Position numbers and translations under genes: made by a program. Shown piece after piece: positions 41,747 to 41,834 of a stretch of 41,834 bases of DNA (within the stretch, counting starts at the first letter, position 1; every line of letters begins with the position of its first letter). The stretch is from Cyclobacteriaceae bacterium. Its GTDB lineage: Bacteria > Bacteroidota > Bacteroidia > Cytophagales > Cyclobacteriaceae. The stretch lies in NCBI GenBank assembly GCA_016786585.1, contig JAEUUI010000005.1, positions 1-41,834 on the forward strand, read 5' to 3'. The notes beneath the pieces were generated by a model. It made no database searches. It was given only the letters and a program-made list of their open reading frames with translations, and was not told where the DNA came from.

Positions 41747-41834
<88 letters not shown>

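Overview
The window looks like a Bacteroidota chromosome, most likely order Cytophagales. Supporting signs are promoters of the Bacteroidota type (TTTG about 19 nt upstream of TAnnTTTG), almost no Shine-Dalgarno sequences, C-terminal type IX secretion (T9SS) sorting domains, TonB-dependent receptors with carboxypeptidase-like N-terminal domains, GLPGLI, DUF4249 and AsmA-like proteins, and the order rpmH-rnpA-S41 peptidase. GC content is mid-40s percent by eye. I saw no phage, transposase or CRISPR.

Layout. 1-2385: 5' end of rpmB (L28) and a secreted FG-GAP protein, both on the minus strand. 2450-9132: murF, an ECF sigma / zinc-finger anti-sigma / lipoprotein operon, a DUF2461 protein and a large AsmA-like protein. 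9242-11335: tRNA-Val with a clear promoter and terminator, a small hypothetical gene plus MmcQ/YjbR, a YdeI/DUF1905 protein, a MarR regulator and a palindromic intergenic repeat. 11351-15238: a secreted GH13 alpha-amylase and, upstream on the same strand, an unusual membrane AraC regulator (signal peptide, starch-binding-like domain, seven membrane helices, AraC DNA-binding domain). 15369-17688: a stress operon of two pirins, OsmC and a YjdI-like iron-sulfur protein. Its promoter carries the same palindrome as the marR promoter 4.6 kb away. 17778-22209: TonB-dependent receptor, DUF4249 lipoprotein, DUF4136 lipoprotein and a small beta-barrel. 22206-29127: a histidine kinase/response regulator pair divergent from a GLPGLI protein and a glycine-rich outer-membrane receptor, then a glycerophosphodiesterase.

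29129-36565 is a surface-glycan cluster: a TagB/TagF-like CDP-glycerol transferase, two LicC-like nucleotidyltransferases, two LicD-like phosphotransferases, a GT52-like candidate sialyltransferase, a HIT protein, a NeuB-type nonulosonate synthase without the usual SAF domain, and a NeuA-HAD phosphatase fusion. Together they suggest a nonulosonate (possibly KDN) glycan carrying phospho-substituents such as phosphocholine or glycerol phosphate.

36730-41834: PfkB kinase, rpmH, rnpA, S41 protease, tsaB, DUF2480, and then the rrn promoter, leader and first bases of 16S rRNA.

The observations I rate highest are the membrane AraC regulator with a putative starch sensor beside the amylase, the marR/pirin shared promoter-operator, the glycan cluster, and a start-site hairpin shared by the promoters of rpmB, tRNA-Val, rpmH and rrn.
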